A stretch of 64,000 nt of DNA from Eutreptiella sp. 'Long Island Sound 2002' (GCA_964036045.1 OZ038389.1:34972444-35036443); one strand, 5' to 3'. Counted from the first letter of the stretch, positions 10,730 to 23,072 are shown. Program-made: numbers and translations. Notes: generated by a model from the sequence alone, not told the origin.

Positions 10730-11848
10730 TGACAAAGGCCTTGTTTCTGAGAAACCGAGGCAGTTTCCTCGGCATGGCCTCTTGCAACGAGGCCACTCGC
10801 GGTTGATTATCGGGTGAAATCTTGTCCGATAAGGAGTACGACGGACCCCGCAAATCCTACAAGGGGGGATCCAAGGCAGTCTATTATCACATCATGCCAT
10901 GATGGGGTCGGAAAAAATAGACACCCAAGACCGTTTTGCTAATCTTCTCGCGGTGGCAACAATAGCCACAAGCACAAGAGGCCGCCTTTCACACCAAAAC
11001 AAAAGACGAATCCCGTTCCACGAGGAACACGGTATCGCCTTCTTCACCATAAGTGCCTATACTCGATTGGCAACCGAGGCACCACACAAACCGTGTAACG
11101 CCGAAGTTTCCCAACTAGGCACTAGGCGTTTGTCGGCACGGGACGGGATAATTTGTGAGGTGTATGTGTGTGTGTGTGTCTACGTTGATGTTCTTCTTAC
11201 TTTATTGATGAGAGCCAAGTCGACCGCATCGGTTTGCGTATGTACTTCGCAAGCATAGCTAAATATTGAAGAACAAGACAATCGCGGACGTACGCGAAGG
11301 TTCCATGGAACGACCATAAGGCCATCCTATAGCCACCGGGAAAGTGGGCTACTTCACGGGCGGCCCTTGGGTCACGTCCGTTGACCCGCTGTCCAGCGCG
11401 GACGCACTATTCACTCGTGCGCTCCGGAATTTAAGCCAATGTAGGTCATCTTTTGAGCCTTGATACACCGCAAACGAAAGAGCTAGCAAGCCGACGAAGG
11501 CGGCGAAGTCGTGGTGGTAGTATCTATAACATACTCCCCGCTACCGCCCACTCAAAAAAAAGAGATGACATCCTAATACATCATGTAATGGGCCACATTA
11601 TTGCAAAATAAGGATAAGGAAAAAGGGCAAGCCTCGGCAAGGCCTTTTTGTTAACATGCGTGATTGAGAAGGCTTCGGAGAATAACACCGAGCAATATTC
11701 ATCATTCACATTCCATACTCAGAATCAATGTGCCTTTCTCATGGATGAACCGGATCCGTCTTCCGGAGGCACAACAGGGGAAAGGCGACGAGGGGAGCTG
11801 TAGCACAAAACACCCGCACACCGGTCAGGTGTTTGTGCATTGGGTAGT
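10730..11848. other. No recognisable gene
   Basis: Contains a 119-codon plus-strand frame (10899-11258) and a 70-codon minus frame (10641-10853), neither recognised. A short GT microsatellite lies near 11165-11180. Otherwise featureless. Confidence 0.45.
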
Positions 11849-11869
11849 CCGCGGATCACCGATCCGCGG
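11849..11869. repeat. Perfect 9-bp inverted repeat with 3-bp loop
   Basis: CCGCGGATC, then ACC, then GATCCGCGG. It sits just before C-runs at 11880-11920. It could be a DNA-binding palindrome or part of the end of an element (see the direct repeat at 11850-12600). Confidence 0.8.
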
Positions 11870-12600
11870 GTGTCCATAAACCCCCCCTCCCCCCCCTAGA
11901 ATGAGCCCCCCCCCCCCCCTCGCCACTGCCTAGCAAGATGATCCGCTGTTTTTCCGGGCCACCCATCCGGACACGTGGACAATCGTGGGGGCTAACAAAG
12001 ACACTCCTAGAACCCAGGGTTGCAAAGTGCACACACATTGCACAACCTAATGCACTGTGATAAAAAATTGAGGGATGTGGAGGAAAGGTTTTGCCAATTT
12101 ACCAATTCTTTACCAATTTGTTCAAAGCATCGTAGTGCTAGTGTAACATGCAAGTACAAAGCAAAGAAATGCCATGCTTTTCTAGACTTGTGGATCAGAT
12201 TTATGTGCCTTGCCCAAACTTTGAACCATTTTATTTATAATTTTTTATTTGGAACTCTAGGAAGATGGATTGTTGGACCAATTTTGTGCTTTTGCGTGCC
12301 TTTCCTTTTTCTAATTTTCGGGGGGAAATGCAAATTGTGGGACCATTTTTTTAAAGATGAACCGGTGGATCAGTTCGTTGCTTTGTACTTACATGTTAAA
12401 CTAGGGGTTGGATCTATTTTTTCTAAAGATGAATTGGTGGATCGGTAGACCGTTGGAATTATAGTGGGCAAAATGGTCCAAGAATGATCCATGGATCACT
12501 TCTGGATCACCACCCTCGAACCCAACCCTCCCTCCCCACTGCCTAGCGTTTGGATCAAAAATGACCGGATCACCTACCCCATAAACCCCCCCCCTGCCTG
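11850..12600. repeat. Direct-repeat pair flanking 650 bp, GGATC-rich interior
   Basis: CGGATCACC followed shortly by CCATAAACCCCCCCC occurs at about 11852-11890 and again at about 12565-12595. A second shared word, CACTGCCTAGC, lies near each copy (11925 and 12537). The interior repeats GGATC-containing phrases, including AAAGATGAA(C/T)(C/T)GGTGGATC at 12353 and 12424. This may be an old terminal-direct-repeat element. No gene is visible inside. Confidence 0.4.
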
Positions 12601-13080
12601 CCGCACTTTGCGACAACAAGAAGTTAACAAGAAGAGACAAGGCAAAAAATATTCAATTCACGCTCCTAACATGGTTTTAGGTTTGAAGTCGGGATTGCCA
12701 CTTGGCTTCGTAGTTACTCTTTTTCAGTTTTTGGTTTGTGATGACGACTTCTCTTCGTTGATGCTTGCACGCTTAATGCCCCACTGACGTTTCCAAGTGA
12801 CTTCACGAACATACATTATCCCATCATCTGACGTCAGCTTCAGCGGATCAAAAGACATCTTCAGTAGACTAGTAAATAGACCAGCAATGACCAATAATGA
12901 CCAAATTTCCAAACGTAGTGATGCCTTGAAGCCCCAAGGCTAACTCCGCCGACTGGCCGGCAACAAAAAGCATACCGAGGGGAGGTCGCGCAAGCTTCAG
13001 ACTGCCGGTATCAAGAAGCTGCCTCACCAGTGAACAGTAGAGTGCGAGAGCCATCCACCCTGGGATGGGGGGGCGGAGGG
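12600..13080. other. No recognisable gene
   Basis: Only short open frames. The sequence immediately upstream of the reverse-transcriptase fragment has no stop for about 20 codons in that frame but is not recognisably RT-like. Confidence 0.45.
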
Positions 13081-13084
13081 AAGG

Positions 13085-13831
13085 ATGGAAAAGATTATCG
13101 CCCATACCCCACGGAGGCAGCGTGCTAAGGCCCGTGAGTTCATGCAAAAATTCGACTGCCTGCAAGCAGTCATGGGTGAAGTTTGCACTCCTGAACCATG
13201 CGCCCTCCCTAACTGCAATGCCCCTCCCTCACCTGGTTCACCCCTGCCCACCGATGCTACAGACCCCACTCCAGTGGTGTTATTCTCACGATACCGAGAC
13301 AACATATACATTGCTTCCATTAATGTTCCCTCCCACCTGAGGGAGGACGTGCGTACTGCAGTGGCAGCTGTCCTGGGTGCAATATACAAAATTCCACTGA
13401 AGTGGGAACCACATGGGGAGTGTGTGGTTTGGGGGGAAGCAGAGGTGTCCCGCAATGCACACTCACTCTCCTTGACTAGAAAAGCAATTAAGTGTCTGTC
13501 CCCACCCTCAGTGGATACACCCGTAGAATGGACACGTTGGGTTCATAGACGGTCGCCTAATGCCTGATCTGTTTGGCGATCCCAGTTCCCCTCCCTGGTT
13601 CTCAAATCCCTGTGGTACTCCTTGTCATGTATGGATATATGCCTGAATATACGCTCTCTCATTTGGGGTATGGGCTACCACTCGTACCCGAAGCATTGGT
13701 GGCGCCCCAAGCTATATGCAATGTGGCACAAATACAGGCTCCAACGGTGCTTCTCCATGCACCAAGTCGATCAGTGGGTGACGGAGGGGGCTACACTCCT
13801 TGAACCCTCTCTGCATGGCACAACGAGGTGA
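13085..13831 (+). pseudogene. Reverse transcriptase C-terminal fragment (non-LTR-like, YxDN active-site variant)
   Basis: One frame runs 13085-13831 with a single TGA at 13565-13567. Residues about 63-82 read VVLFSRYRDNIYIASINVP. This has the position and shape of the RT motif C beta-hairpin, with Tyr-Arg-Asp-Asn (residues 70-73) in place of YxDD. About 30 residues later LKWEPHGECVVWGE resembles the following palm-edge segment. After the stop the same frame continues with ordered, Trp-rich sequence (YPKHWWRPKLYAMWHKY, then a QWVTEG run) to TGA at 13829-13831. The premature TGA could derive from CGA by one transition. The finger motifs and endonuclease are absent, so this is a 5'-truncated, dead copy. 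No poly(A) tail or target duplication was identified. The assignment rests on motif shape, not a search. Confidence 0.6.
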
Positions 13832-13839
13832 GGTGTACT

Positions 13840-14910
13840 AATTGGGCCGAAACTGGGCAGGGTGTGCCATGGACAGAACCTTGTGTGTGATTGCCTGCTC
13901 ATCATGGTGATGATGTGTTTGAAGATGAGTGAGGGTTTTTTACTCTCCTTCTCAATGCTTTGCTATGTTTTTGGTTGTTGGGTCGTCGGGCAACATGAGA
14001 CTGAGATCGTGATATGGTATGAATTCCTCCGGAGATTTCAATGACATTATGAGTTCTCTTCTTGTATCCATCAGATGCCTTACTTTCAATAAGGCCATAC
14101 CAGACCTAATCTGGAAGTCGGAAGGGGAGACGAAAGGCGGAGCTGCAGGGCGCATGGTGTGGTGTTACCCGGATGTATGCAAGGATCTGGGGTTGGCTGT
14201 GAGTAGGCAAGTTATGAACAGATGGTGTGGCACGCACTCGGCCCTAACTTAGAGTGCTTCAACATGTCTTATCATGAATTGCTGGCACGCCCTCGGCCGT
14301 AACTTTGAGGGTCCACCGCGTACTGACACATGCCCATGTTCGCTGCAGCCTAATGGCCCTGTGAGCAGTCTCCCCTTGTGCTTGCTTTGTTTGTTTGTTT
14401 GTTTGGCTGTGCACGACTGCCTTCCCTTGTCAGCGCTATGAAATCAAATACAATTAGGTTAGCCTAAGAAAGTGAAGAATTCCTTCAATCTATCGCAAAA
14501 GGCAAAACAAATACAATATCCCAAAACAATATGTATATACACCAATGTTGGTCGCAACGTTGGCAAAAAAACAACTAGTGGGGCGCAATTCAATGAAAAA
14601 TAGAAAACTAATGAAGGAGGAAAGGAGATTGGCATGTCTCCTAGGGCAGCTGTTAGGACACAGGGCATCGCCAATTGTCCGATGACTATTAGTTGTCCTA
14701 CCCGTGAATGCGCATCTTCCATTGGCAGAAAGAAGTGCTCATTGATGTTCACCGTGCTATTTTCTTCCTGTTCATCCTTGCTTTGTTTTTCGCTTTCTAT
14801 GCTTTTTATCTTTTCTTCGTCAGACTTCAGACATAAGACTTTATAACCAACCCTGTTCTGCGGTTTCAGATATGCAGGGGACATTCATCTTTTGCACTTT
14901 CTCTCACAGA
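13840..14910. other. No recognisable gene; small direct repeat
   Basis: Short frames include plus 14019-14252, containing a WCYPDVCKDLGLAV run, not recognised. TGGCACGC(A/C)CTCGGCC(C/G)TAACTT is duplicated at 14228 and 14283. A GTTT microrepeat lies at 14388-14404. Confidence 0.4.
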
Positions 14911-14914
14911 AACC

Positions 14915-15714
14915 GTGTTGTGGTTTTTTGTGGTTTTTACGATGGCACATCAGACATCTGCGGCCCAGACATCTGCGGACCTGGCTCACCATGAGGTACC
15001 AATTATCTCCAAGACGGTCAAGTTCTGCAGGATCTGCTTCGCAAGTAGTGGGAGACCCAGGACATGGGATTCCCACACAGCATTCTGTCTCCAACACAAA
15101 GACATGCTCGGCCTCAGCTATCGCAACGTCCGACGAGTCCTCCCCGATAGGGCAGGCGAATGGGGAGAAGTGCAAGGGCATCAGATTACCAGTATGTTTT
15201 ACAATTGGGCTTGGGTTGAGGTTGAGGACACTTCTGCTTCCTTTCCTTGTGCTCTGCAAAATTTTCCCCGGTTGGTCTCGTAAAGTGTACTTTTGGAGTG
15301 GTTCTCACAAGGGAGGGGGACTCAGCTCTCACTTTTCAACCACTCCCGCCCATGGCTAGACAAACATTGGTCACAAGGTGTCAGAATTATGAAGAACATG
15401 CAGTTTTTTCCATTAGAAGCATTGTCATGTGTTGCACCATGTGTTTCAATTGTGGTATGGTACATGTCGCGAAGTTTGGAAGTGGTTCAATAGAACACAA
15501 TGTGGTGCATTCTGTGATGCGGTGCCTACACTTGCTTTTCCAGGCTCACATGACCAGTCATTGTGTCCTTTGGCCCCCAGAGTCGGACATTCAGACACCG
15601 TCTCTATACACAGGGCATAAAGGAGGCATTGCCCAACACACATTTACATGTCTGGGCCAAACTTGTGCAGCTCTGCCTGTCCTCCCTCTCTTACCAATCC
15701 CACCCATCCTCTAA
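14915..15714 (+). pseudogene. Cys/His-containing broken open frames, unknown
   Basis: Two overlapping plus-strand frames, 14915-15283 (122 codons) and 15247-15714 (155 codons), both look protein-like. The first contains FCRICFASSGRPRTWDSH followed by C-x2-H, which resembles a small zinc-binding motif. The second has a Cys cluster (MCCTMCFNC) and several His. They lie in different frames with a 37-bp overlap, so if they are one gene it carries a frameshift or an intron near 15250. Antisense frames of similar length exist, so the coding strand is not certain. Confidence 0.25.
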
Positions 15715-15719
15715 CTTCT

Positions 15720-17260
15720 CCGTGGGACTGAACATTGTCGCGTGATCCAAGAAACGGACACATGAGAGTGCAACACATTCACCAACGTTTGTTTGCACTA
15801 TTTCAAACAAAGCAGGAGGACTGGAGACTGGTATTCAGTGGCCCAAACCCTCCCACATGTCACACACCCTATGAGAAAAAGGGGTGGGGGGGGTGGCCAT
15901 TTGACTCCTCCTGCTTTGGGGACCCTGATACAGCACAAAGAATGGCGCCCCAGTTGCACTTTGTGCCTATGAGGAGCATTTTAATGTGTACAGTTGTCCT
16001 TTACGAATGATGTATTTCTTCCTCCTTGACTGAGGGCCTCAGGTTATCAGTGGCAGGATTCAGGTAATCGACCAGGGTTGACACCCACCTGATGCAGGTT
16101 GGTGCTTAACCGGCAGCAGACGCCGGTTGGCCGGTGACCGACAGAATACTCGCCACCTGGCGCTGTGCTGAGGTCCGAGGGTACTGGAGGCCGGCAGCTT
16201 TTTTGGTTTTTGTTTTGTTGGCATTAAGGACAGCCCTGTGAAAGCTTCATGTTCTCTGTGGAAGATTCTATCCATAATTGGCGGCGTGTGCATCAATTTC
16301 AGCGTGCAAATTTTATTTGCATGGAGTGGGATGGGGGGCCGGTGGTTTGGAGCCTAGGTTTTTTTTCCTGTGCAAGATTTTCTATCATTGGATGAGGTGC
16401 TCGCAGGTGTCTTGTGGTGCCTCGACTAGGGTGTGTCCGGCTAACCAAGAGCTAACCAGAGGCACTGTGGTTTAACCTAGGTGATGGTCTTCACCTCCCC
16501 GCCGCCACGCCACATCCGCGGACATGGCCACACAGGGGATACCATTCCTTTTTCTTTGCAAGAAGACCACAAAAAGTGTTCAAGAGGTGGGGGAAATCAA
16601 CCTTCTGTCTAAATAGAAAAACATTCTATGCAAGGAATGACACTCTTGTTTGCTACCCTCCTTGGCCCTTTGGGAGCTGGTTTAGGCTTGGGACATGGTC
16701 ACGGGAGCTTGTGGCACAAAGATCAGGGTCACATTGTGGCTCCTGGTCCTCATGGGTAACACCCTCCCCATCAGAAGGGTGAAACCACCCATAGCTGGAG
16801 CGGCCGGTGGGTGGAGAACAGAAAGGGACCCCCCCCACCCACCCACCCACTAGACCCGGCTAGCCGCGGCTGGAGGTGATTTTCACGGAGGCCCGCTCAA
16901 AAATGTTGCACAATCGCTTTCCGTAGGGCGCTCTGAGGGGTGTCTCAATCAGACGAAAAAAAAAGCAACTCAATCAGACGAAAGACAATGGCAATGGACA
17001 TGCATGCAGAAGAGGAGGCGTAACAAAGGCAAATGGACCACGACTTTTCCCCCATATCCCATTGTGATAGCCCAAGACGGCGGGCCACATGTTGGAATGT
17101 TGGAAATTAGAAAGTGTGACTTCATGGTTAAGGAGTTAACCCATTGGAGTCAATAGTCCATTGTCGTGATTCAAATGGCTATACTTCCTTCCATTCCCTA
17201 TTCTCTATCCATTCCACCTTCCATACCTCTCTTCTTTGCCCCTTTCTTTTACACATTCCC
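15720..17260. other. No recognisable gene
   Basis: Short frames only. A CCCACCCA tract lies at about 16832-16848 and short A-runs near 16957. Nothing assignable. Confidence 0.45.
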
Positions 17261-17267
17261 ACACAGG

Positions 17268-17442
17268 AGTGCAGGACAAGGTCGAGAGCTCGAGCAAGGC
17301 CGCAGCGAAGGCCGCAGCGGGGAGAGCACCGGAGGCCGCCGCGGAGGCCGCACCGAAGGACGCCCCGAAGGCCGAGAGCTCGAGCAAGGCCGCAGCGAAG
17401 GCCGTACCGAGAGCCACACCAAAGGCCACAGCACAAGGCCAA
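17268..17442 (+). CDS. Ala/Lys-rich exon-like block with consensus splice borders
   Basis: A GC-rich block of about 175 bp lies between a pyrimidine-rich acceptor (CTTTTACACATTCCCACACAG at its 5' edge) and a donor AAG/GTATGC at its 3' edge. In one frame it encodes a run of Ser, Ala and Lys (SSSKAAAKAAAGRAPEAAAE), twice using the nucleotide phrase GAGAGCTCGAGCAAGGCCGC (17284 and 17372). All three forward frames are open because codons in the repeats start with G or C. It may be a low-complexity linker exon or a simple-sequence expansion. No neighbouring exons were identified. Confidence 0.35.
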
Positions 17443-17599
17443 GGTATGCATTCCTCATGGTGGTCGGCGTACGGCACAAGGGCAGGGAGACATAGGTGCA
17501 AAACACGTAGAGCAAAGGCAAAGAAAATTCTCAAACCGCCATAACCTTTGGGAGCAGTACAACATCGAGCAGGTTTTGCGAACAAAGCCTACTCTTTTA

Positions 17600-17645
17600 T
17601 TGCGAAAAATTTATAAACCTTTATAGGTTTATAGGTTTATAGGTC
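17600..17645. repeat. TTTATAGG short tandem repeat
   Basis: Several copies of TTTATAGG / TTTATAAACC follow one another; AT-rich. No gene. Confidence 0.6.
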
Positions 17646-17896
17646 GGAAATCCACAATTTTGCCATACTTAAGAAAAAAGAGTACGTTCCGCCATGGCCT
17701 CGGATTGAAAAGCAAAGCCAACGGCTGCCCACGCCAGCTTTGCCAACTATTTGCCTAGAACGGGTATGGAGTTCTGCATTCAACATGATGTGTAAGTCAA
17801 ACGATGGAACGTTCAGGACCTCCTGTAGGACAAAGTGGGCTACCTTGCGGATGGCCGGGGATGTTTGCTAAGGGCCTCAGACCACGATAAGACCCA

Positions 17897-18238
17897 TTGG
17901 TGGTCACATATGTTGGCGGGGAAGAACAATTTGTACATGAGACAAAGATCTTATGTTCCTTCACGACAACAAAGGACCACGACTTGTTGAAGGATGCGAA
18001 GGGCAACCGTGATAGTGCCTATGAGGCGGATGTCACCCTCACGAATCGGGTCCTGTTCTACTATTTGGCTTGCCCGTGGTACACTAGTGGCCTCCATCAT
18101 GAGGTACCTCCTGCCCTTGCCGAAATAATAAGGGTACCATGAGCACGAGTGTGACGATGACCTTGTCTACATGGTCTCCAAGGTGGTCACAACAGGGAAC
18201 CTTTGGTCCCCAACCTCCCGCATCTCACTTTTCTATAT
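17897..18238 (+). pseudogene. Unrecognised decayed coding fragment
   Basis: An open frame at 17897-18142 (81 codons, no ATG at the start) reads as a soluble protein with Lys/Asp-rich and aromatic stretches (FTTTKDHDLLKDAKGNRDSA). Near its end, coding-like sequence moves to another frame (YHEHECDDDLVYMVSKVVT) and stops at about 18240. The frame change with continued protein-like residues suggests one degraded gene. Family unknown. Confidence 0.3.
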
Positions 18239-18541
18239 TTAACAGGTCGGTTCCGTGGCCGCATGGCCAACATCTGAGCAGTCACATGCCCGATTGGGTT
18301 TGCGCAATGGAATGTGTGCATCTCATTCTCGGTAGATTACACATTGAAATTCTGAAAAGGATAGTATGGTTTCAAAATCTTGCATGTACACACTACATTT
18401 GCGCCTCCACCTTGCCATTGCTTTCATAGGGCCCGCAGACGAATTTGCAAAACTTTGCAGTGTAGTGATCCCGCCACCGGGAAAATTGGTCTAGCCGACA
18501 CACCAAAGAGCTTTAATGGGCCGCGCAATTAAGAAAAAAAA

Positions 18542-18712
18542 ATGGAGGTTTGCTCCTTCTGCTACAAATATGCTCCCGCCAATGCTCTCGTACATCTCTG
18601 CAATGGCAGCGGCCAGAGACATAAACCACGGTCCATTTGTTTTGTAGACACAACAGTCTCAATAGTTGATGCAAGTGTCACAAATTTCTATGCAGCAAAT
18701 TTCTCCGTTTGA
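18542..18712 (+). CDS. 56-aa Cys-containing small open frame
   Basis: ATG at 18542, TGA at 18710. The first 35 residues have CSFC, then a Cys 13 residues on (HLC) and a further Cys downstream, spaced loosely like a small zinc-binding fold; the C-terminal half is Val/Thr/Asn-rich. It is preceded by an 8-9 base A-run. It could be an independent small gene, an exon, or the continuation of the decayed fragment at 17.9-18.2 kb. Nothing proves expression. Confidence 0.2.
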   Translation: MEVCSFCYKYAPANALVHLCNGSGQRHKPRSICFVDTTVSIVDASVTNFYAANFSV

Positions 18713-18814
18713 TGAACCCTCCCAAGACGCATGTCTTTCGCAAGATTTGTTGCCTCCGCAAATACTAGGTGCACGGCGACATGCTAGATATGATGACAAC
18801 CTCTGAGAGAGTGT

Positions 18815-19286
18815 TCAACGTTGGCGATACAAATCTGCACGGAAGTGGCATACATGGCATTCCAAATGTGCCATGCGCTCCCCACGAGTTCGTGATATCG
18901 CAAGTGGTGCAATACTAGGTACCGGAATGGATTTGAATTTGATTGGGCGAGACACGTAATCTTCTACAATGACTGAAACCTCAATGCCGGACACACCTTT
19001 GATGTGGCTGACCCCCAGCACTAACATCACCTAGAAAATCATCCTTCATCCCGTACGTGTTGCCAGGGAGGAAGTTGACGAAGGGCGTTCCATCCATACT
19101 GTCAGCACGAAGCCATACTTGAGCAGCAGATAGGCAAAGAAAGGGGCTTGATCTACATGTAAGTAAGCACGCGGAGAACGACAATGCAAGATTGTTGAAG
19201 ACAAACAATTGCCAATGTCCATAGCCCAACGCAAAGCCGATAGTCCATGGCCCACCAAGAATGTAGTCCATATACCAGCCCTGCAA
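18815..19286 (-). pseudogene. Two adjoining minus-strand coding-like frames, unknown
   Basis: Minus frames 19286-18981 (101 codons) and 19030-18815 (71 codons) overlap by about 50 bp in different frames. The first contains GMKDDFLGDV near its end. The second starts MLVLGVSHIKGVSGIEVSVI and has a Cys-His cluster (CHVC) near its end. They read like one protein split by a frameshift near 19025. The first frame has a hydrophobic, aromatic region (GFALGYGHWQLFVFNNLALS) that could be membrane-embedded. Not recognised. Confidence 0.3.
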
Positions 19287-19289
19287 TTT

Positions 19290-19780
19290 GGTGGTGGAAG
19301 CCTTTCAGAGGTTGCCATGGCAAATGTGATACATCTCGTCTAGCTCAGTGGTAGCCAGCTGTGTTGGCACTAAATGGGGTGTGGAAACAAGCACTTGGCC
19401 AAAACAATGAGCTTTGGCTCATTCTTTTCCAAGAACACTCTCATACAGGGGTGTATTTCCAGGCTAGAATGAGCCAAAGCTGATTCGTTTTTCATAACAC
19501 AGTTTTACAAGGGCCACACACATGATGCCAAGATTGTGTAGTTCGGTACTCCTTTCATGTGCACAAACACACTACACACATTATGATTACCGGCCGGGTC
19601 ACAAGAGCGCATGCGGCACATCATAGCAAGCAATACAACACTCGGCACACAAAGAAACAACAGTGTTCACAGCATTGATAGGGCTGTGTCATGCAACCCG
19701 CGGTACAAAACACCCCCCAAACTTCTAATTTTGAAATTTGACATCTGGGGTCTTGCAGGGTCGAAAACAAGCGCTCAGTT
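19290..19780. other. No recognisable gene
   Basis: Contains TCTAGCTCAGTGGTAG at 19339, which matches a pol III A-box word, but no tRNA can be folded around it. Otherwise unassigned sequence leading into the satellite. Confidence 0.4.
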
Positions 19781-22700
19781 AGGGCTGCCTAAGTACATGT
19801 GGGGAGATCGGCTGGATAAACCCGACCACCTTGGGGATCATCGAATTGGGAACATAACCAAAAGGGGCTACAAAAAATTGGCTAGAACCCCCAAGACGGT
19901 GGGGCTATGGGGGCACTTTTGATCCCCTCTCCACCGTGGGTACCCATCACATGGCAGGGGTTATCTTGCCAATTTGATGACGTGTGCCCGTGGTGGAGGA
20001 TGCGGCCATGTAACCACTTTTGATTGCCTGTCCACTTGGGCAACGCCCCATAAGGCAAGTATTATGCAAGCAATTCACCCTGGCTGCATAAACCATGCCA
20101 GGTCAAGGACCCACATGCGCGGAAATTCGCTACATAATCCCTAGTGTCCTGGGGGTCGCCAACGTGGGAAGGAAAGTGGAGGTAGTTACATGACCCATAC
20201 CGGCAAATGGGCTCCATAATCCCTGCCGTAGTGGAAGTCCTGAAAGAGGGGACAAAGGTGCATACATAACCCTTGCGGTGTTGGAGGCCCCCATGTGGAC
20301 AATTCGGCTATATAACCCCGGCCAACTTTAAAGTGGCCCAATACCCCATGCCTGGCAAATAGGCGAGGTAACCAATGCCATGTTGGGATTCCCCAAAGTG
20401 AGGAGTTCGCAACGCTAGCTGGATTCAGGGCACACATGTGCGCAAATCGACGAGGTAAAACCTATAATCTTATAGAGCCTCAAAGTGGGGATAGAAACCG
20501 AAGATGGCCACTTAGCCCCGGCTGGCAAATAGGGGCGTAGGCAAATTTTTGTGTGAGATGGCACCGCCAAAAGGCGCCAAGAGGTTCAATAGTACATTAG
20601 TAAAACAAGCCAAATATACTTGTTGGATGGGCACTCTAAGAGGGAGAAGTCGCTACATGACATCTTCTGTACTGGATATCCCCGAAGAGGGGACAGAGTG
20701 AAGACTTGCTACAAGGGTTGTATCTTTTGTGAGCCCACAAGCGGGCAAATTGGTAAAACAACACCAGCCGGCTTGGGGCTCACCGAAGTGGAGACATAAC
20801 AAAAATTGGCCGCATAAACCATGCTGTGTTAGCGGCCCACATGTGGCGAAACCGGCTACATTACCCCGACCATTTTTGGGATCATGGAAGTAGGGAAGGA
20901 ACCAATTGTCGCTTCGAAGGCCTTGCCGGTTATCACAGCCCACATATGGATAAATTGGCGGCATAATACTTGCTGTCTTGGGGGTGGCTTTAGTGGACAT
21001 GCAATCAAAAGTCGCTACATTGCCCTGTCCTCCCGGGGGGGCACATGTAGCCCAATTGGCCAAGTAAACCCCTGCCATATGAGGGGTACCCGGGGTGGAG
21101 AAAAGACCAAAAGTGCCTACACACCCCTACTGGCTTGGGGGTTGCCGAAATGTGCCCGAAAACAAAGCCAAATGCATAACCCCGGCTGTCTTGAGGGCCC
21201 ATATGTCGGGAAATTGGCTACATAACCCCTACCCTCTTGGGGGTCGCAAAAGTGGGAAGTAAACTAAAGGTGGTCATGTGACCCATGCTGGCAAATGGGC
21301 TCCATAATCACTGCCGCATTGCAAGTTCCGTGAGTGGTGGCAAGCCTGGATACATAACCCTTGCGGTGTTGGAGGCCGCCATCAGGACAATTTGGCTAAA
21401 TAACCCCTGCCAAGTTGAAAGTGGCTAAAAACCCCATGATGGCGAAGTGGCGACGTAACCACTGCCGTGTTTGAAATTCCGAGGTGGGGAGGAAAGCCAA
21501 CCCGCCTATAGAACCCTGCCGTCGTGGGTGCCCAGATGTGGGCAAATTAGCTACATAATGACTTCCGTCTTGGAGGTCCCCGAAGTGGGGACGGAAAAAA
21601 AAATGCATGTCGGCGGCCCACATGTGGGCAAATGGGCTACAAAACCCCTCCCATTGAGGGGGTCATGGAAACAAGATTAAAAGTGGCTAGACAACGGTTT
21701 GTCCTGGGGGCTAACATGTGGGCAAATCGGCCACGTAACACCTAGCATCTTAGAGATCCTCAAAGTGGGGATAGAAACCAAAGAGGGGTACGTAGCCAGG
21801 GCTGGCAAATGGGCTATAGAAGTCTTAATGCTTGGCCGATTCCCAAAGTGGACATGGAATGATAAGTGGCTACACAACCCCTTCCATCTTGGGGGCTTGG
21901 ACAACTAGGCGAATTAAACCCTCTCGTCTCTGGTGTCCCCCAAGTTTGGTCCGAATCTAAAGACATAAGCCGTACTATTGTCTTGGGGGCTCACATTGCG
22001 GTGAACTGGCCACAAAAGCCTTGTGGTCTTGGGGTTCACCAAAGGGAGGAATAAGGGAAAAGTGATGGCATAACCTTGCCCTCTTGGGGAGCGGGGGGGG
22101 GGGGGGGGTTAGTGTCTACCAGTGCTGTATCCTTTGCCAATCCACAAGTGAATAAAATGTCTGCCGCGACGGGCATCGCCTAAGTGGAGACATAATTGGA
22201 TAATAAAAAAAGGCCACATGGCCCTTGCCATGTTGGGGACCGACATGAGAGTAACCTGGCTAAATACCGACTACCATCTTGGGGTCCCTAAACTAGGAAC
22301 GAAACCTAGAGTGGGTACAAAGGCTTACTGTCTTGAGGGCCCACAAGTGGGAAAGTACGCTACATAACATATGCTCTTGGGGGTTCCCCTATTCGACACC
22401 CAATCAAACATGGGTCCTTAACCCCTTCCATCCGGGGGGGTCCTCGAAGCGGTGACTCGATGAAAATTGAATACATAAGCCCTGATGTCATGGGTGTTGT
22501 CGAAGGGTACAGGCAATCATGCAAAAGTGGTGTAACTTTGCCATGTTTGGGAGCCACATGTGGGCGAACTATCCACAGAACCCCGTCCACCTCGGGGGTC
22601 CCGAAGGTGAAGAGGGAAGCAAAACAGGGTAAATGACGCTAGCGTCTTGATGGCCAACATGAAGGCAATTTGACTACATAACCACTGCTGCCTTGCGGGT

Positions 22701-23072
22701 CAACAAGGTGGAGACGAAATAAAAAGGGCCCATGGACCCCTGGCTATGATGGAGGCCCACATGTGGGCAAATGGGCTATACAACTCCTACCATCTTGGGG
22801 GTACCGGAAGTGGAGACGGAAGCAAAGCTGGCTACATAACACGTGCCCTCTAATGGGGTATATAACTCCTTCAGTCTTGGGGATCGCCAAAGGGGACATG
22901 AAATCAAAAGTAGTTGCATAACTCCTGCCATCTTGGGAGCGCACATGTGGGCCAATGGGCACCACAAGCCCTTCCGCCTGGGGCATCCATGAGGTGGGGA
23001 CTAAACCAAAAATGGCTACATAACTAGTACGGACTTGGGGTCCGACATGCGGGCAAACTGGCTATATAACTG
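19780..23072 (+). repeat. Diverged dimeric satellite array, block 1
   Basis: The repeat has a period near 95-105 bp and is built of two related halves. Half B has the palindrome CCCACATGTGGG, then CAAATTGGCTACATAACCCC. Half A has CCGAAGTGGGGA, a GGAAnCAAAAG block, then GGCTACATAACCCC. Both halves are linked by short CTTGGGGG-containing spacers. Copies are heavily diverged, with some halves missing. Short open frames on both strands run through it with no consistent protein, so I treat it as non-coding. A G-run of about 18 bases lies at 22090-22110. Confidence 0.85.

Noticed and set aside
19339-19420. tRNA gene suggested by TCTAGCTCAGTGGTAG
   Set aside because: No acceptor stem, anticodon arm or T-arm (GGTTCGA) can be placed around it.
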